Under the pieces are notes generated by a model. That model had not been told where the DNA came from. It worked only from the letters and a program-made list of their open reading frames with translations, and did no database searches. Below are positions 23,059 to 34,760 of a stretch of DNA of 64,000 nucleotides, piece after piece. The DNA comes from Phlebotomus papatasi (lineage: Eukaryota > Arthropoda > Insecta > Diptera > Psychodidae). The DNA lies in assembly GCF_024763615.1 (NCBI RefSeq), contig NC_077222.1, positions 96,319,417-96,383,416 on the forward strand, written 5' to 3'. Position 1 is the stretch's first letter; each line of letters begins with the position of its first letter. Made by a program: the position numbers and the translations under genes.

Positions 23059-24417
23059 ATGTTGCGGTACTCTATAATCTTAGCCATTTTTGGGCTAGTT
23101 TGTGGTTTACCCACGGATTTTGTGGATGGTGATAATCAAGTGTCTGGAGATGGTTTAACTCGCTTTCCATCAGTGGTAATTTATTTTTCTTCGTTTGGTG
23201 CTAATGAAGTTGTTGAAATATTTAAATTTTATTTAAATTCTCAAGACTGAAATGATCGAGTCATATGGATATCCAGTGGAGTCTCATGTGGCCCAGACTG
23301 CTGATGGATACCTGTTGACTATGCATCGTATTCCCCACGGCTTGGCTCCTGGGGCTGGACCCGCCCCAAATAAACCTGTAGTATTCCTTCAACATGGATT
23401 ACTCTCATCTTCTGCTGATTGGGTTGTAATTGGACCTGAAAATGCCTTAGCTTACCTACTCGCAGATCGAGGATACGACGTATGGATGGGAAATGCCAGA
23501 GGAAATACTCATTCGAGGGCTCATGTTAGTATCAATCCGGATCGTCGGGCTTTCTGGGACTTCAGTTGGCACGAAAAGGGAATTTTTGATCTTCCAGCTA
23601 TGATTGATTACATTCTGAGAGATACTGGACGAACTAAGCTTCATTACGTCGGACATTCTCAAGGAACAACTGCCCTATTCATCATGCTTTCTCTTCGTCC
23701 TGAATACAACAATGTTATCCTCTCGGCTCATGCACTGGCTCCTGTTGCTTTTATGTCCAATCTCCGTAGTCCATTCATTCGTGCCTTTGCACCTTTTGTT
23801 GATACTCTGGACACAATTACAAGTCTTTTGGGCATGAATGAATTCATGCCGAGCAGTACTATGATGCAAATGGGAGGATACACCCTTTGCAGGGATGAGT
23901 CGCTTTTCCAGGAAGTCTGTTCTAATTCACTCTTCCTCATAGCCGGATTCAACTCAGAACAACTGAACAGGGTAATTGTAAATTGTAATTTCCTAAACCT
24001 CTTTTCTCAATTCCTATTTTTATACAGACCCAATTACCAGTCATTATGGCCAATGCACCTGCTGGGGCTGCTACCAGTCAATTGGTTCACTATGGACAAC
24101 TCTACAATTCTGGACATTTCCGTCAGTTTGATCACGGCCGACTTGGCAACATGGCTGAATATGGATCATTCTCACCTCCAGACTATCCCTTGGACAGAAT
24201 CACTGCGCCTATCGCTCTGCATTTCAGTGATAATGACTGGTTGGCCGCTGTTGTGGATGTTCAAGAGCTACGTTCTAAACTTGTTAACGCTGAAATTATC
24301 GGAGCATTTCGAGTACCTTTGGCAGCATTCAATCATCTTGACTTTTTGTGGGCTATTGATGTAAGGCCATTATTGTACAATCGCGTTATCAGTCTTATTG
24401 AACGTTACGATGAATAA
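23059..24417 (+). CDS. Secreted acid lipase G (lipase 3-like)
   Basis: Exons 23059-23175, 23246-23971 and 24028-24417 join in phase 0 to give 410 residues. Signal peptide MLRYSIILAIFGLVCG, then a pro-region ending FPSV. Catalytic Ser about 177 (GHSQG), Asp about 351 (DNDWL), His about 384 (FNHLDF). The cap cysteines are present (LCRDESLFQEVC). It is the closest relative of B: exon 2 shares ESYGYPVE, AGPAPNKP and the NPDRRAFWDFSWHE segment, and exon 3 shares GSFSPPDYPLDRITAP. B and G flank C-F, so at least one block duplication or rearrangement is implied. A long open frame running through intron 2 (23252-24364) is fortuitous; the spliced product matches the family. AATAAA at 24594-24599. Confidence 0.94.
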
Positions 24418-25120
24418 ATTCTCTTTTGATTTGAGCTGCAATGTAAACAGACTTTTTCAATTACAAGGTGTTTCTATTAATCAATATATCACTGAACAGC
24501 TAAAATACAATTAGAAGACAGATAAGTACTGATAATCTCACTGTAATCCGTTACAGAGAGGTTTTGTCTCGATAACACATCAACATTTGAAATAATAAAT
24601 TTGCGCTCATTAACCTCTTCTTGAAAACACAACAGTGTGTCATACGTTGAAATTTTTTTGAAGACATTATTTCTGATATCCCCCTACGCGGGTTGCTTGA
24701 AAAGTGCGTAGAGAGATAGTTTTATCATTTTATCCCCCCAAGTAAAATAAGTATCCTTTTCCTTTGACTTTAATAGTAAATATAGATAAGATAATATGGG
24801 AATAGAATTCCAAAGGATAGAGCGTACGGCCTATTCGAAACATGTCAACCCTGTCGACGGTCGAACCCACCTATCCAAATTCTATCTTCCGTTGACTCTC
24901 CCAACCCCTAGCATACCTAGACGGGTACAGAAGACTGTTATATTGTGCTCTTGTTGCTCATGGCAATTGACACCAGTACGTCAGTGAGTGAGAATCAGTC
25001 GCCGTGGACAGTTGACTCCGATGAAGTGGAAATAAGGGTAGCAGCCTCAATTCTCCTTTTCCCCCTCAAGAAATTATAATATTATGAGAATTTTACGAAC
25101 TTTAGTTCTGTATTTATGTT

Positions 25121-25343
25121 CAGAAAAATCGTCAATCAGAGCAAATGACACTCAAATCATCCAGTTTTTTCTCAGTGGAGATAGGAAAAATTCCTGCCTC
25201 CATCCAGAATCGAACTGGAGACCTCTCGTTAACTAGACGAGTGCTCTACCAACTGAGCTATAGAGGCCACATGCTCTGCTTGACTGCACTGAGAAAAAAC
25301 TGGATGATTTGAGTGTCATTTGCTCTGATTGACGATTTCTCTG
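25121..25343. repeat. 59-nt inverted arms bracketing a tRNA-like gene
   Basis: 25121-25179 and 25284-25343 are reverse complements with only two or three mismatches. They start CAGARAAATCGTCAATCAG at the outer ends and finish TTTCTCAGTG at the inner ends. CACTGAGAAAAA also forms the termini of the element at 51166-51418. The tRNA-like sequence lies in the 104-nt loop. Confidence 0.9.
25195..25267 (-). tRNA. tRNA-Thr(AGU)-like gene or pseudogene
   Basis: On the minus strand 73 nt fold into a full cloverleaf: acceptor GCCTCTA/TGGAGGC (one G-T pair), D stem GCTC/GAGC, anticodon stem CTCGT/ACGAG with loop CTAGTTA (anticodon AGT), and T stem TCCAG/CTGGA. Box A (TAGCTCAGTTGG) is perfect; box B (AGTTCGATTCT) is weaker. 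Position 37 is T where a purine is normal, and the gene sits in an inverted-repeat cassette. A mobile or tRNA-derived copy is as likely as a working gene. Confidence 0.6.
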
Positions 25344-25423
25344 TAATAATATTATTTAAGTGAGTCCCATCAGGAATCAGGACTTATAAAAGCTTTAGAC
25401 AATGCATGAAATTCATAATTGAA

Positions 25424-25650
25424 AAAATAAATAATAATAATGCTGGCACAACATTCTATGAAGAAATTAGGCCTTCCCCTAAGGGTATTTCTAGACATTC
25501 ATTATTATTTTTTTTCTTATATGGGATGCAATCCGAACACCTTTAACTCCAGATAAATTCCTGTTCACCTAAAGGGTATACGAATCCGGAATTACTTGCA
25601 TCATAGAGCGAGTCCTCCACCACTTAACCAATTGGCCAGTCGTTTATCGT
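25424..25650 (-). mobile_element. tRNA-derived SINE
   Basis: Minus-strand copy of the family also at 18601-19255 and 56180-56421. The head contains GGCCAATTGGTTAAGTGG and GGATTCGTATACCC (degenerate B box). The body contains TTTCTAGACATTC and GGCCTTCCCCTAAGGG on the plus strand, and the tail is an ATT repeat near 25425-25440. Confidence 0.7.
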
Positions 25651-27289
25651 CTAAAGTGGTACGGATACAAGCCGTTAAAGTTAAAATAGACTTAAGCTAA
25701 TCAAAAGAAATTTATTCAGAGGACGTCTAATCGATGATCCTAAGCCCTTATTACGACACTTTGAGATAAGTCTTCATTGCAAAATTTTACTACAAACTAA
25801 ATATTCTCACAGCTCAGACTGAGACTAGCCCTACAACCAATTGTTGGTGTTGGTTAGACTCAGGATCCGTCGCCACTCGAGCCTGCCTGATATGCTCTAC
25901 TAGTCCTTAATTCAGTAACCTTAATGAGCTGCTGTTCTGTAGTGATCATGGTATTTCACGGACTCTAAAATTTTTCCAGTCCTCAAGATCTTCCTTTCTC
26001 AGGAACTTCCTCTAAGTGATTGATGAGAGTCCATTGGAATAACAATTGAATACTCAAATATAAGTGTTTATTTGTCACTGGACACTCAACTACTTACACT
26101 ATAATTTCAGCAGCCCCATTTATATTGAAATTCCAGATGAGACGACACTATTTCCTAACCTTTGGACCGATCATATGCTTTGAAAAAATGCTACTTCTAA
26201 CTTTTGGATAAGGGTTTCTTCCAGTAAAAATTTATCCTAAATTTATTATTACTTGGGATCATCGATCATCGGTTAGAGCTCTTTTGCATCAATCTTCTTT
26301 ATCCAGTCCAGTCTAATTGATGCCCCTGGCCTTAGAGTGACCAATTATTGTATATCAATAGCCCAGGAACCTAGAGCTTGATGCTCCCCATTTCTCAGTC
26401 AGACCAAGACTGACTCCCTCTCAATACTAACACTCTGTTGCGGTACTGTTCTATAAAGGGGAAGTAACTCACGATTTTCAAATTATGACAGTTGTTATTT
26501 TGATAGAGGAATTGGCTTCTACAAAATATTTTATAGGTTCATCCTGAGTCTATTTTGTCCCTTATTAACTGACCTAAGTTAAGTTCTTTTCTATCTTAAA
26601 TCAGTTAAACCGTATTGACCCTCAACAATTGACTATCTCATAAAAAAATTTACCATAGGAAATGAAACCTTACATTGAAGCATATGAAAAGTAAATAGTA
26701 CTAAATTATATTAATTAATCACTCTTCACTTATTTGCGCTGCTCCACGAACTTTTCGAGCAACCCGTATCGTAATTTGTCATCAGATTGATTTTACCTTA
26801 AACCATTTTATTGCGCGCTACACGGCAGTGAAAATATACATTAAAATATTATGATTTAACTACGATGTCAAAAGCTATTTGAATAGTATATATGCTGTTG
26901 AGAAGCTTTCAATAGTCGCAAATTTAAGTTCTGGTGAAGTCAACGTGAAAAAGTGTTTTATCAGGTGATCCGATTTAAATGCTTTTAACAGAAAAAAATT
27001 GTTTTTAAAAATTCTGGAAATATTTGTGGAAAGATATCTTTTGCTAGGCGTTGAAAAAAAATGGCAGACCCTATCAGAACGTTTATAATAATCTTTGTGC
27101 TTTTTTATTTCTTGGGAGAAAGATTCAGTGTGATCGTAAAATCGTCATAATTATTATGACGATGTAATTGAACGATATCTTACGTGTTCTCAAAAGACTT
27201 TGTATATTGCTCAAAACTAAATAATAGCCACTCAGTAGAACCCCATGTTGAGGGTCTACTCAAAATCCTTAATTAATTCTTTTATATGT

Positions 27290-27314
27290 GATAAGATAAT
27301 GAAAAGCTTTAAAA
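27290..27314 (+). promoter_or_regulatory. GATAAGATA + TTTAAAA module of lipase H
   Basis: GATAAGATA at 27290-27298 is followed at the usual distance by TTTAAAA (27308-27314), a TATA variant. ATG at 27389. Confidence 0.65.
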
Positions 27315-27380
27315 TGGAAAAAGCAATGAAGTATTGCTACAGATCGAATTCCGATTTCTTGGTGAATTAGTGCCAGTTGT

Positions 27381-27392
27381 ATGAGAAAATGA
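27381..27392 (+). promoter_or_regulatory. Minimal upstream ORF overlapping the lipase H start
   Basis: ATG AGA AAA TGA: the stop codon shares two bases with the main start codon (27389-27391). Such overlaps can lower or couple translation. No other lipase in the array shows this. Confidence 0.55.
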
Positions 27393-28779
27393 TTAAGGTG
27401 TTTGCGGTTTGTGCTATTTTGTTGGGGTCTTCTGTATTTTCTGAAGAAATATATGACAATTACGAAGTGATTACTGATATACCATTTGATATGGCAGGAG
27501 CCAAGCCCAAGCTCTTTCCATCTGTTGTAAGTAGCGCCAAATTTTTCTCACAGTGAATTTAAAGAGATAAAAAGGTAATAATCTGAATCTAATACTTGGA
27601 ATTACAGACAGAATTGATTAAATCTCATGGATATCCAGTGGAAAGTTATGAAGTTCAGACAGAAGATGGTTATCTCCTTACAATGCATCGGATTCCACAT
27701 GGCTTGGCTCGTGAAGCAGGTCCAGCTCCCAATAAACGCGTTGCATTTCTTCAACATGGACTTTTGTGCTCATCAGCCGATTGGGTTGTAACTGGGCCTT
27801 CAACAGGTTTAGCATACCAGTTAGCAGATAAAGGATATGACGTTTGGATGGGAAATGCTCGAGGAAATACCCATTCCAAGGCACATATCACTTTAAGTCC
27901 CAGTTCTTCAGAATTTTGGCAGTTCAGTTGGCATGAAATAGGAATATATGATGTCCCAGCCATGATTGACTATGCATTGAATGAAACTGGACAAAGCCGT
28001 TTGTACTACACTGGACATTCACAAGGGACAACAGTTCTATTCGTACTGCTTTCACTTCGACCTGAGTACAATGAAAAAATTATTCTAGCTAATGCCTTAG
28101 CACCAGTATCGTATATGAGGAATATGAAATCACCTTTCTTCAGGGCTTTGGCTCCTTTTGTATTCATCTTGGATAAGATTGCCAGTCTTCTGGGCATCAA
28201 TGAATTTGCACCTAGTAGCGCTATGTTGCAGTTGGGAGGTTTTTTTCTGTGCAGAGATCAGTCCATTTTTCAAGAAATATGTGCTAACGTCATCTTCTTA
28301 ATTGGTGGATTCGATTCAGAACAACTTAATAAGGTAAATACTATATAAATTTATATTTTGCACAAAATACTAAAAACTAATTCTTGTAGACCATGCTACC
28401 ACAAATCACATATTATACACCTGCTGGAGCTTCGACAAAACAATTTGTTCACTACGGCCAGCTTTACAATTCGGGCAAATTCCGGCAGTATGACCACGGC
28501 TGGTTAGGTAACATGCAGATCTACAATACCTTTACTCCACCTGAATATCCAATTGAGAGAATCACAGCCCCTATTGCCCTATATTACAGTAAAAACGATT
28601 GGTTGTCTGCAGTTAAAGACGTTGAGCAACTTAAGTCTAGAATAGAGAATATTTTAGTGAAAAGCTACAATGTCCCATATGAAAAATTTAATCATCTTGA
28701 TTTTCTCTGGGCCATTGATGTTAAAACATTAGTTCATAACCATGTTATCGCGTTGATGGATCAATTTCCCGAATCATAG
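27389..28779 (+). CDS. Secreted acid lipase H (lipase 3-like)
   Basis: Exons 27389-27526, 27608-28333 and 28390-28779 give 417 residues. Signal peptide MIKVFAVCAILLGSSVFS, then an acidic pro-region (EEIYDNYEVITD) ending LFPSV. Catalytic Ser about 184 (GHSQG), Asp about 358 (KNDWL), His about 390 (FNHLDF). The cap cysteines are present (LCRDQSIFQEIC). It shares AGPAPNK with B and G, so it belongs near that branch. An upstream ATG at 27381 opens a three-codon frame whose TGA overlaps the main ATG (sequence AAATGATT); 27389 is therefore the coding start. AATAAA at 28855-28860. Confidence 0.93.
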
Positions 28780-29129
28780 CCTGTCCAAAAATTGTACTAC
28801 TTAAAAAACAAAATCAAACTCTACCTAATTGTTACCAACCTTATGTAAATTGAAAATAAATCGTTACTGATAACATCGAAATCACACAATAATAATCTTA
28901 ATATTTTATGAAAAGATGTGTGTGCATTACATTGCTTGATGTTTTAGTCTCACATTTACATACGAACACTGCAACAATGGTAAATATTAGAATCCAAGAA
29001 TTATGTAGATATTCATTATTTGTGTTAGCAGATAATTGGCTAAACGATAAGAATTATATATGGAAAATAGTGTTGTATTTTAAATCGCTTTTATAATTTG
29101 GATAATACAAATTGTTGAAATAAACCAAA

Positions 29130-29530
29130 AAGCATGGTTGTCGAGGGGAAAGAGAGGAGTGAATGGATAAGAGAAAAAAATGTCCCGAGATAATATTGAC
29201 TTATGGAAGGGGTCACCAAAGAACGGAAGTCGATATCTCATACCATTTGATCTCTAGCCCGAAAACAAGCTTAAAGACAAATAAAAAATATACAAGCCAA
29301 TGTGAGGAGACCTCGACCTCGGGGCAGACCTAGGACAAGGTGGCTGAATTATATTCAGAATCAAGCATTGGAGCGTCGTGAGATTCAAGGATTCAACCTG
29401 AATATCTTTCTGAAGTGGCGGAGGATCAACAGGCGTGGGCTGAACCATGATGTTATGGGCCAGCGACTCTTATAGTCTCCTATAGACTCCTATTGGAAGA
29501 AACGGGTGAAAATGATGATGATATTTAAAA
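29130..29530 (+). mobile_element. 3' end of a non-LTR retrotransposon (LINE)
   Basis: Frame 29275-29475 reads a basic C-terminus, with RGRPRTRWLNYI, LKWRRINRRGLNHD and a terminal QRLL stop. This resembles the C-terminal tail of reverse-transcriptase ORFs in insect LINEs. It is followed by a TGATGATGA tail near 29510-29522 and an A-rich run, as at LINE 3' ends. The reverse-transcriptase domain is absent (5' truncated). The exact left border is unclear. Confidence 0.65.
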
Positions 29531-29571
29531 AAAAAAGATACACCAATCAAAAATAGTTAACGGATTTATTA

Positions 29572-30273
29572 GGGGATACCGGGGTAGAATTAGCCATCAA
29601 ATGAGATTTTTAATTACGTATAATTTGTACAAAAAATGTTGTGATTCATTTACTTACCTTTTTATATTTTCTACTTACCATTCCTGATTTTTTTACTTAC
29701 CATTTTAGAGTTTTCTACTTACCATTTTAGAGTTTTCTACTTACTATTTTAGATTTTTTTACTTACCATTTTAGGTTTATTTACTTACCATTTTAGATTT
29801 TTTATTTACCATTTCAGAATTTTTTATTTACCATTTTAGATTTTTTTTACTTAACGTTTTTCAATATTTTACTTAACAATTTTGAATTTTTACTTACCAA
29901 TTTCTTTTTTTACTTACCAATTTTGAATTTTAACTTACCAATTTTGATGTTCTACTTACCAATTTTGATTTTTTACTTACCAATTTTTATATTTTACTTA
30001 CCAATTTTGAAGTTTTACTTACAAATTTTGACTTTTTACTTACAAATTTTGATTTTTTGCTTACCAAATTTGCATTTTTAACTTAACATTTTTGAATTTT
30101 TTACTTACCATTTTACCAAAATACTTACCATTCTGCTGCAGCCATATTTTAATGAGTAGGAAGGGAAGTATTTATTTAGAATAAAGGGTGGTCTCCTCAA
30201 TATTCCTTCAAAGGAAAACTATAGGATGCCAATATCTAATACTATTCGTGGATAATTCTACCCCGGTCTCCCC
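29572..30273. mobile_element. 702-bp MITE with internal minisatellite
   Basis: TA-flanked. GGGGATACCGGGGTAGAATT on the left mirrors AATTCTACCCCGGTCTCCCC on the right. Most of the interior is the tandem repeat at 29651-30130. Confidence 0.85.
29651..30130. repeat. Minisatellite of about 20 bp units
   Basis: Some two dozen imperfect units built on TTTACTTACCATTTTAGA. The first half mostly carries ACCATTTTAGA and the second half ACCAATTTTGA, so two unit subtypes are laid out in blocks. Unit length varies through T-runs. Confidence 0.9.
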
Positions 30274-31879
30274 TACTGATTGGGTTCGATGCATCGGGAT
30301 TGAAATTTAAAAACCTTTTTAAAATATCCAAACTTAAGCAAATCGGTTTAAAAATCAGTTCTCCAGAGTGGTTAAATGTTTGAATTCGAGCAGTAATAAT
30401 TATTATAAAATACACGTCACAGATTTTGTATGGTCATTTTGTCACAGAAGGAATAACAATAGGAAAACTTCATCAATATTAGATCTCTGTATTTTTTTAA
30501 AATTGAAAAAATAAGTAAATTATTATTTTAATTCACTTGTATATTTGAAATAAGGCCAATTATTCGAGACATTTTTATTAAGGATAGTGGAATTAAAGCA
30601 AATAAATCTTTGGACTCTTATAAATCAATGAAGTTGTACTTGGCTTGATAAACTTGCACATAAGTGGAATTAAGCCTGAAATTTATCTCATGGTTGTTTG
30701 TAGGTCATTACTTTATTGTCCTTATATTATCTATATGACTAAAAGAAAGCCGTAAAGATCGTATGCGCGGGAAATTTCTTAGAACAAGCATCATTTTAAA
30801 CATATTATTATCCTGAAGCAGATTTGAGTTTAAAGTTTAAATTTGAACTACACGTATTCGTCTAACCCCAGGGCGCTTATCGCCTAATTTCCTTATATTA
30901 TACTACCCACTTGTATTAAATTAAGAGTGAATGTGAACCTTTGAATATAACAAAAATAACAAAAGATATTAATGACTTCTTTTCCTATAAATAGTCCATT
31001 ACAAATTATACAAAACATTCTAATCAATAAGAATTAGTTTCTATTTTCCCCATCTATCTGAAGCGATATAATTAGGTTCGATTGTGCTTTTGAAGACAAT
31101 GTAGAGGATTTCGATAATTACATTTTCCCACTTTATAAATATAAAAATTGTCGCATTTAAGCAATATCTAAGATTTGTGATATCAATTTTTGCTACTTGT
31201 AAAGTTCTTTATGATAACACTTCAATTTATAGACCACTGACACGAGTCACTAGTTTGTACACTCAATCCAACTAAATTAATTACAGAATCAGTCGAGCAC
31301 TCAACATCAATAGCATGACTTTCCCTGTAACTTTCTTTCTATTGCCCGAAACCACAGCAATATCACTTTGAAACACAGAGTACTTGTGTTAAATAAATTT
31401 AGACTCACAGTCTATCTATACATTGCCCGCATTATTTTTCGGATAATTAGAAGATAAAATAAAATTTTGAATTTGTTCAACGTCTCAAAAATATATGTAA
31501 TACTGATTAAGATTAGGATTTGTTTATGGGTTGATTATATCTTTTCGGAACTGCTGTACCCAGGCTATTTAGTTAATTACTTAATTGATTAGTGTACCCA
31601 CTGAAGCCCCCTATTTATAATAGAAAAAATTATTTATTATTTTGTAGCATTAATATAAAAATTTAGAACAGAGATTAATAAAAAAATATATTGGATAATT
31701 ATTTGTTTCTACAGCCCATTAATTAACAAAAACTTCACAGATTAATTTATTTTCTCTATATAAACTACATTTCAAATGAAACATGTTTTTCAAATAAATA
31801 CTTATAAAATTTTACACAAAATGTGTGATACTTTTGTGAAAAAATATACACATTTTTGACACACGATGGACACGATATA

Positions 31880-32947
31880 GGGGAAGTGCTCATAATTTTG
31901 GACAGTCTGCTTATAAGCATCGAAGTTCCAAGTTTGAAGTGCGATATTTTCTATACTAATTGACATTTCTTGTTACTCTCTTTTCAGAAGGGTTGTTTAG
32001 AAACTTAGCAAGCTATTTATCGTCTTATTTTTATTAAAATTAGTTTTAATACGTTTAAAAATGAATTGATAAGTAGAGGTGACCTTTGCTCTTATTTTGG
32101 ACAACTTGTTTATTAATTTGGCCAACTTGGCTGTAAATTTGGACAGCTAATCCGCCTCAATAGGATGCCCATTGTTCTTCATTTTATGAACCAATCTTAC
32201 CAAGTCCTCTTCCTGTTCATGTAAGGGAAACGTAGAATGTCACAAGAGGCCCGGACACTTTCCATATCATTCATTAAAGTGAGTTGACTTCGATACTCCA
32301 AGTACGTGCGGATTCGCTCATTCCCTGACCTTTCTGGGAGCCTTTCAAGGCATTTCTCGCTACATCTCTTTCGTAGAGATGATGCTCCTTTGTTTCTCCA
32401 GGCATTTGTCCAACCTAGTCATCACAAAAGCTAAAACTTCGCGAAATTTCGTGAGAAAAGCACCTGTCCAAAATAAGAATCATCACCTCACTGTTGAATG
32501 TCTTAAAAAATTTCCCATTTTTCACACGAAAAATATAATTCACAAGGCAAATCTCACTTCAGGTCAAATGTACAAATCACCACTAACGTGAATCAACACA
32601 ATATTCAATGAATATTCAATAATATCACTCAAAAACAGCGAACAAACTTTGTTAGTACTTCACCAAAACTAAATAAGACTGAAGTAAGCCACGAAGTTCT
32701 GTCATATTTCTCGTAAGCAATTGCTCACACTGAATTTTCAACAAAGCAATTTCAACTCAAATCATATTCAAATTTTAACGTATTTAGTATTAAAATCTTC
32801 CAAAAAGAACAAATATTTAGATAGAATTCATTATTCGTCAAATATTGGAATAAAAATCCATCATTTTAATCAATTTATTTTTAGTGTCCAATGTTATCCT
32901 CAAAGTGTCCAAAATAAGAAACTGGACAAAATTATGAGCATTTCCCC
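31880..32947. mobile_element. 1068-bp MITE, GGGGAAGTGCTCATAA termini
   Basis: TA-flanked. Left GGGGAAGTGCTCATAATTTT mirrors AAAATTATGAGCATTTCCCC. TTTGGACA / TGTCCAAAAT-type words recur about eight times in both orientations toward the two ends. Open frames inside are not convincing genes. Confidence 0.88.
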
Positions 32948-33691
32948 TAACAAAAAGAATAGACAAATCAAAGTTTTGTACGAAAGGAAACGAAAAAAAT
33001 GATCTTGAAGGGTTAGCCAAGGCTCCAACAGTTTATTGAGGATTTTTCAAATTACCTGAAGGTACGAAGATTCCCCAGTTCTGCAAATGATCCTCGACTT
33101 ACCAAGGGTTCTTGGAATTCTTGAGTTCTTAAGATATTTCAATAATATACCGGACTGCCGATGGTTTCAATTGCTGTCCTGAATTATATCCAGTGCTCCC
33201 GCGAGTTTCTGAACATTTCACGAATCTTCAAGAATTTCCACCAAGGCTCACGAAAAAGGCCCGCACACATGCAATAATTTTTATTAATTACAATTTATTT
33301 GTGAAGTGGAAGCTATCTCGCGACTTAAGCCAATTTAGGCGATTCCAGTGAATAATTCTTGTTGTTATAATTGAATTTATGAAGTCAATTGACAAGTACT
33401 TTTATTTTCTAAAGAGTATTAGTGCATTTCAGTAGAAATATCTTCATAAAAACCTATAAAATCTATGTTATGTGGATATAAGTGAATGCTAAGCCTATTT
33501 TGTAATGTGTCAGGAACTAACTTGGCTAAGAACAAACTTAGTCGTCTCATTATGCTACGATCGAAAAAACACATGTTCCATAGGGAACACTTGTTGGAAA
33601 TTATGTCAAAATATTGGATTTAATTAATATATCTACTAAATTGCAAGTAATATGACGTCTTATCAATAATCTACCTCATCCTGTAAGGCTA

Positions 33692-34404
33692 CATGGTAAA
33701 AAATTTCTGCACACATTTGTTCCAAAAATTAGCTCGTCCACGGACACCATAATTTTTTGGCACAATCATGATCATTTTACGAGACTCAAAAAGATAATCA
33801 ATATTAGTAACGAATTCGAGATTCACTTCCCCTCTTGCTGCCAGCCCTCGCATATTGCATATTAATAAGTTGATCCTTATTTGATGTTCCTTATGAACTT
33901 TCGCAATCGAAATCCATCTCGACTGAAGTATAGTACTTTACTGTAAAACGACATCGTTTACACGAATTTGTTCCCGACAATGGAAACAAAAAGATTTACC
34001 ATATGAGTAACACTTTCGTTCCAAAAATTACCTCGTCCACGGACACCGAAAATTTTTGGAACAAATATGCTACAGATGTAGGAAAAATATTGTTATAAAA
34101 ATATGCACCAATTTGTTCCTGACAGTAGGAACAAACCAGCCGAGTGAAACAAATTCTATTCCAACTTTTAGGAACAAATTTGTATAAAACGAAATCAACT
34201 CAAATTTGTAGACATTCCACCGTATCAAAACGGTTCCAAAAGAAAACTCTAACGAAATTGTAACTATATTTCATAACAAAACTGTAAAGGAAACTTTTTG
34301 GAACAAAAACATATCTTCTCTAGGTACAAATTAATTCCAAAAAAAATTGTCCCCAGGAAAACTTGTTCCAATATTTTGGTCAGTGTCCAAAAGTTTTTAC
34401 CGTG
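33692..34404. mobile_element. 713-bp MITE, CAYGGTAAAAA termini
   Basis: TA-flanked. CATGGTAAAAA on the left and TTTTTACCGTG on the right. Direct repeats of about 45 bp (TCGTCCACGGACACC with flanks) occur at about 33730 and 34030, and GGAACAAA/TTTGTTCC words recur throughout. Confidence 0.75.
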
Positions 34405-34703
34405 TAGGTGAACGAGGTGAACCAAATTCCAAATGACACAGAAATGGGTGTTAAAGGATCCTAACACGAGTTCTTAAAGTGCCAATTAGTGTTCCTTCCA
34501 CCCTAGTCAGTTTATTTAAATATATTTTATGTTCATTTGACAAATAAGTTGTGAAAAAAAAATGTTTAGCTACGTGAAATTGCCTCACGCTCCCCTAATT
34601 GTAATAAAAAGCATAACAACGATTATCCTTGTTTTTTACTGTATGGTTTAATTTTAACTAGACAGGTTAGTATTGCAGAACTCAGAATTAGAACACAGTA
34701 AAC

Positions 34704-34707
<4 letters not shown>

Positions 34708-34757
<50 letters not shown>
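34708..34757. repeat. AT dinucleotide microsatellite
   Basis: About 25 uninterrupted AT units followed by a T-run. Confidence 0.97.

Positions 34758-34760
<3 letters not shown>

Larger units (their letters stand above)
24687..26766. mobile_element. Possible mariner-like element, TA-flanked ends
   Basis: Left end GGGTTGCTTGAAAAGTGCGT (near 24690) and right end, reverse-complemented, CGGGTTGCTCGAAAAGTTCG (26747-26766) are similar, and both abut TA. Their pattern resembles Tc1/mariner ends. No transposase can be read in the 2.1 kb between, so this is a non-autonomous or decayed copy, or two separate ends. Confidence 0.45.
24418..27388. other. Intergenic G to H
   Basis: Nearly 3 kb with no lipase sequence. 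It holds a possible mariner-like element (24687-26766) which contains a tRNA-Thr-like gene in an inverted-repeat cassette (25121-25343) and a SINE (25424-25650). The remainder (25650-26730 and 26770-27280) shows nothing recognisable. Confidence 0.6.

Noticed and set aside
23252..24364. 370-codon continuous frame in lipase G
   Set aside because: It reads through intron 2 and then out of frame in exon 3. The spliced reading matches all paralogues, so the continuous frame is accidental.
24785..24793. GATAAGATA with no gene
   Set aside because: No TATA follows at the usual distance and no lipase exon lies downstream within 2 kb. Probably chance in AT-rich DNA, though a promoter relic is possible.
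29651..30130. Regularly repeated units that could suggest a CRISPR array
   Set aside because: Units are contiguous and imperfect with no unique spacers, in a eukaryotic MITE. It is a minisatellite.
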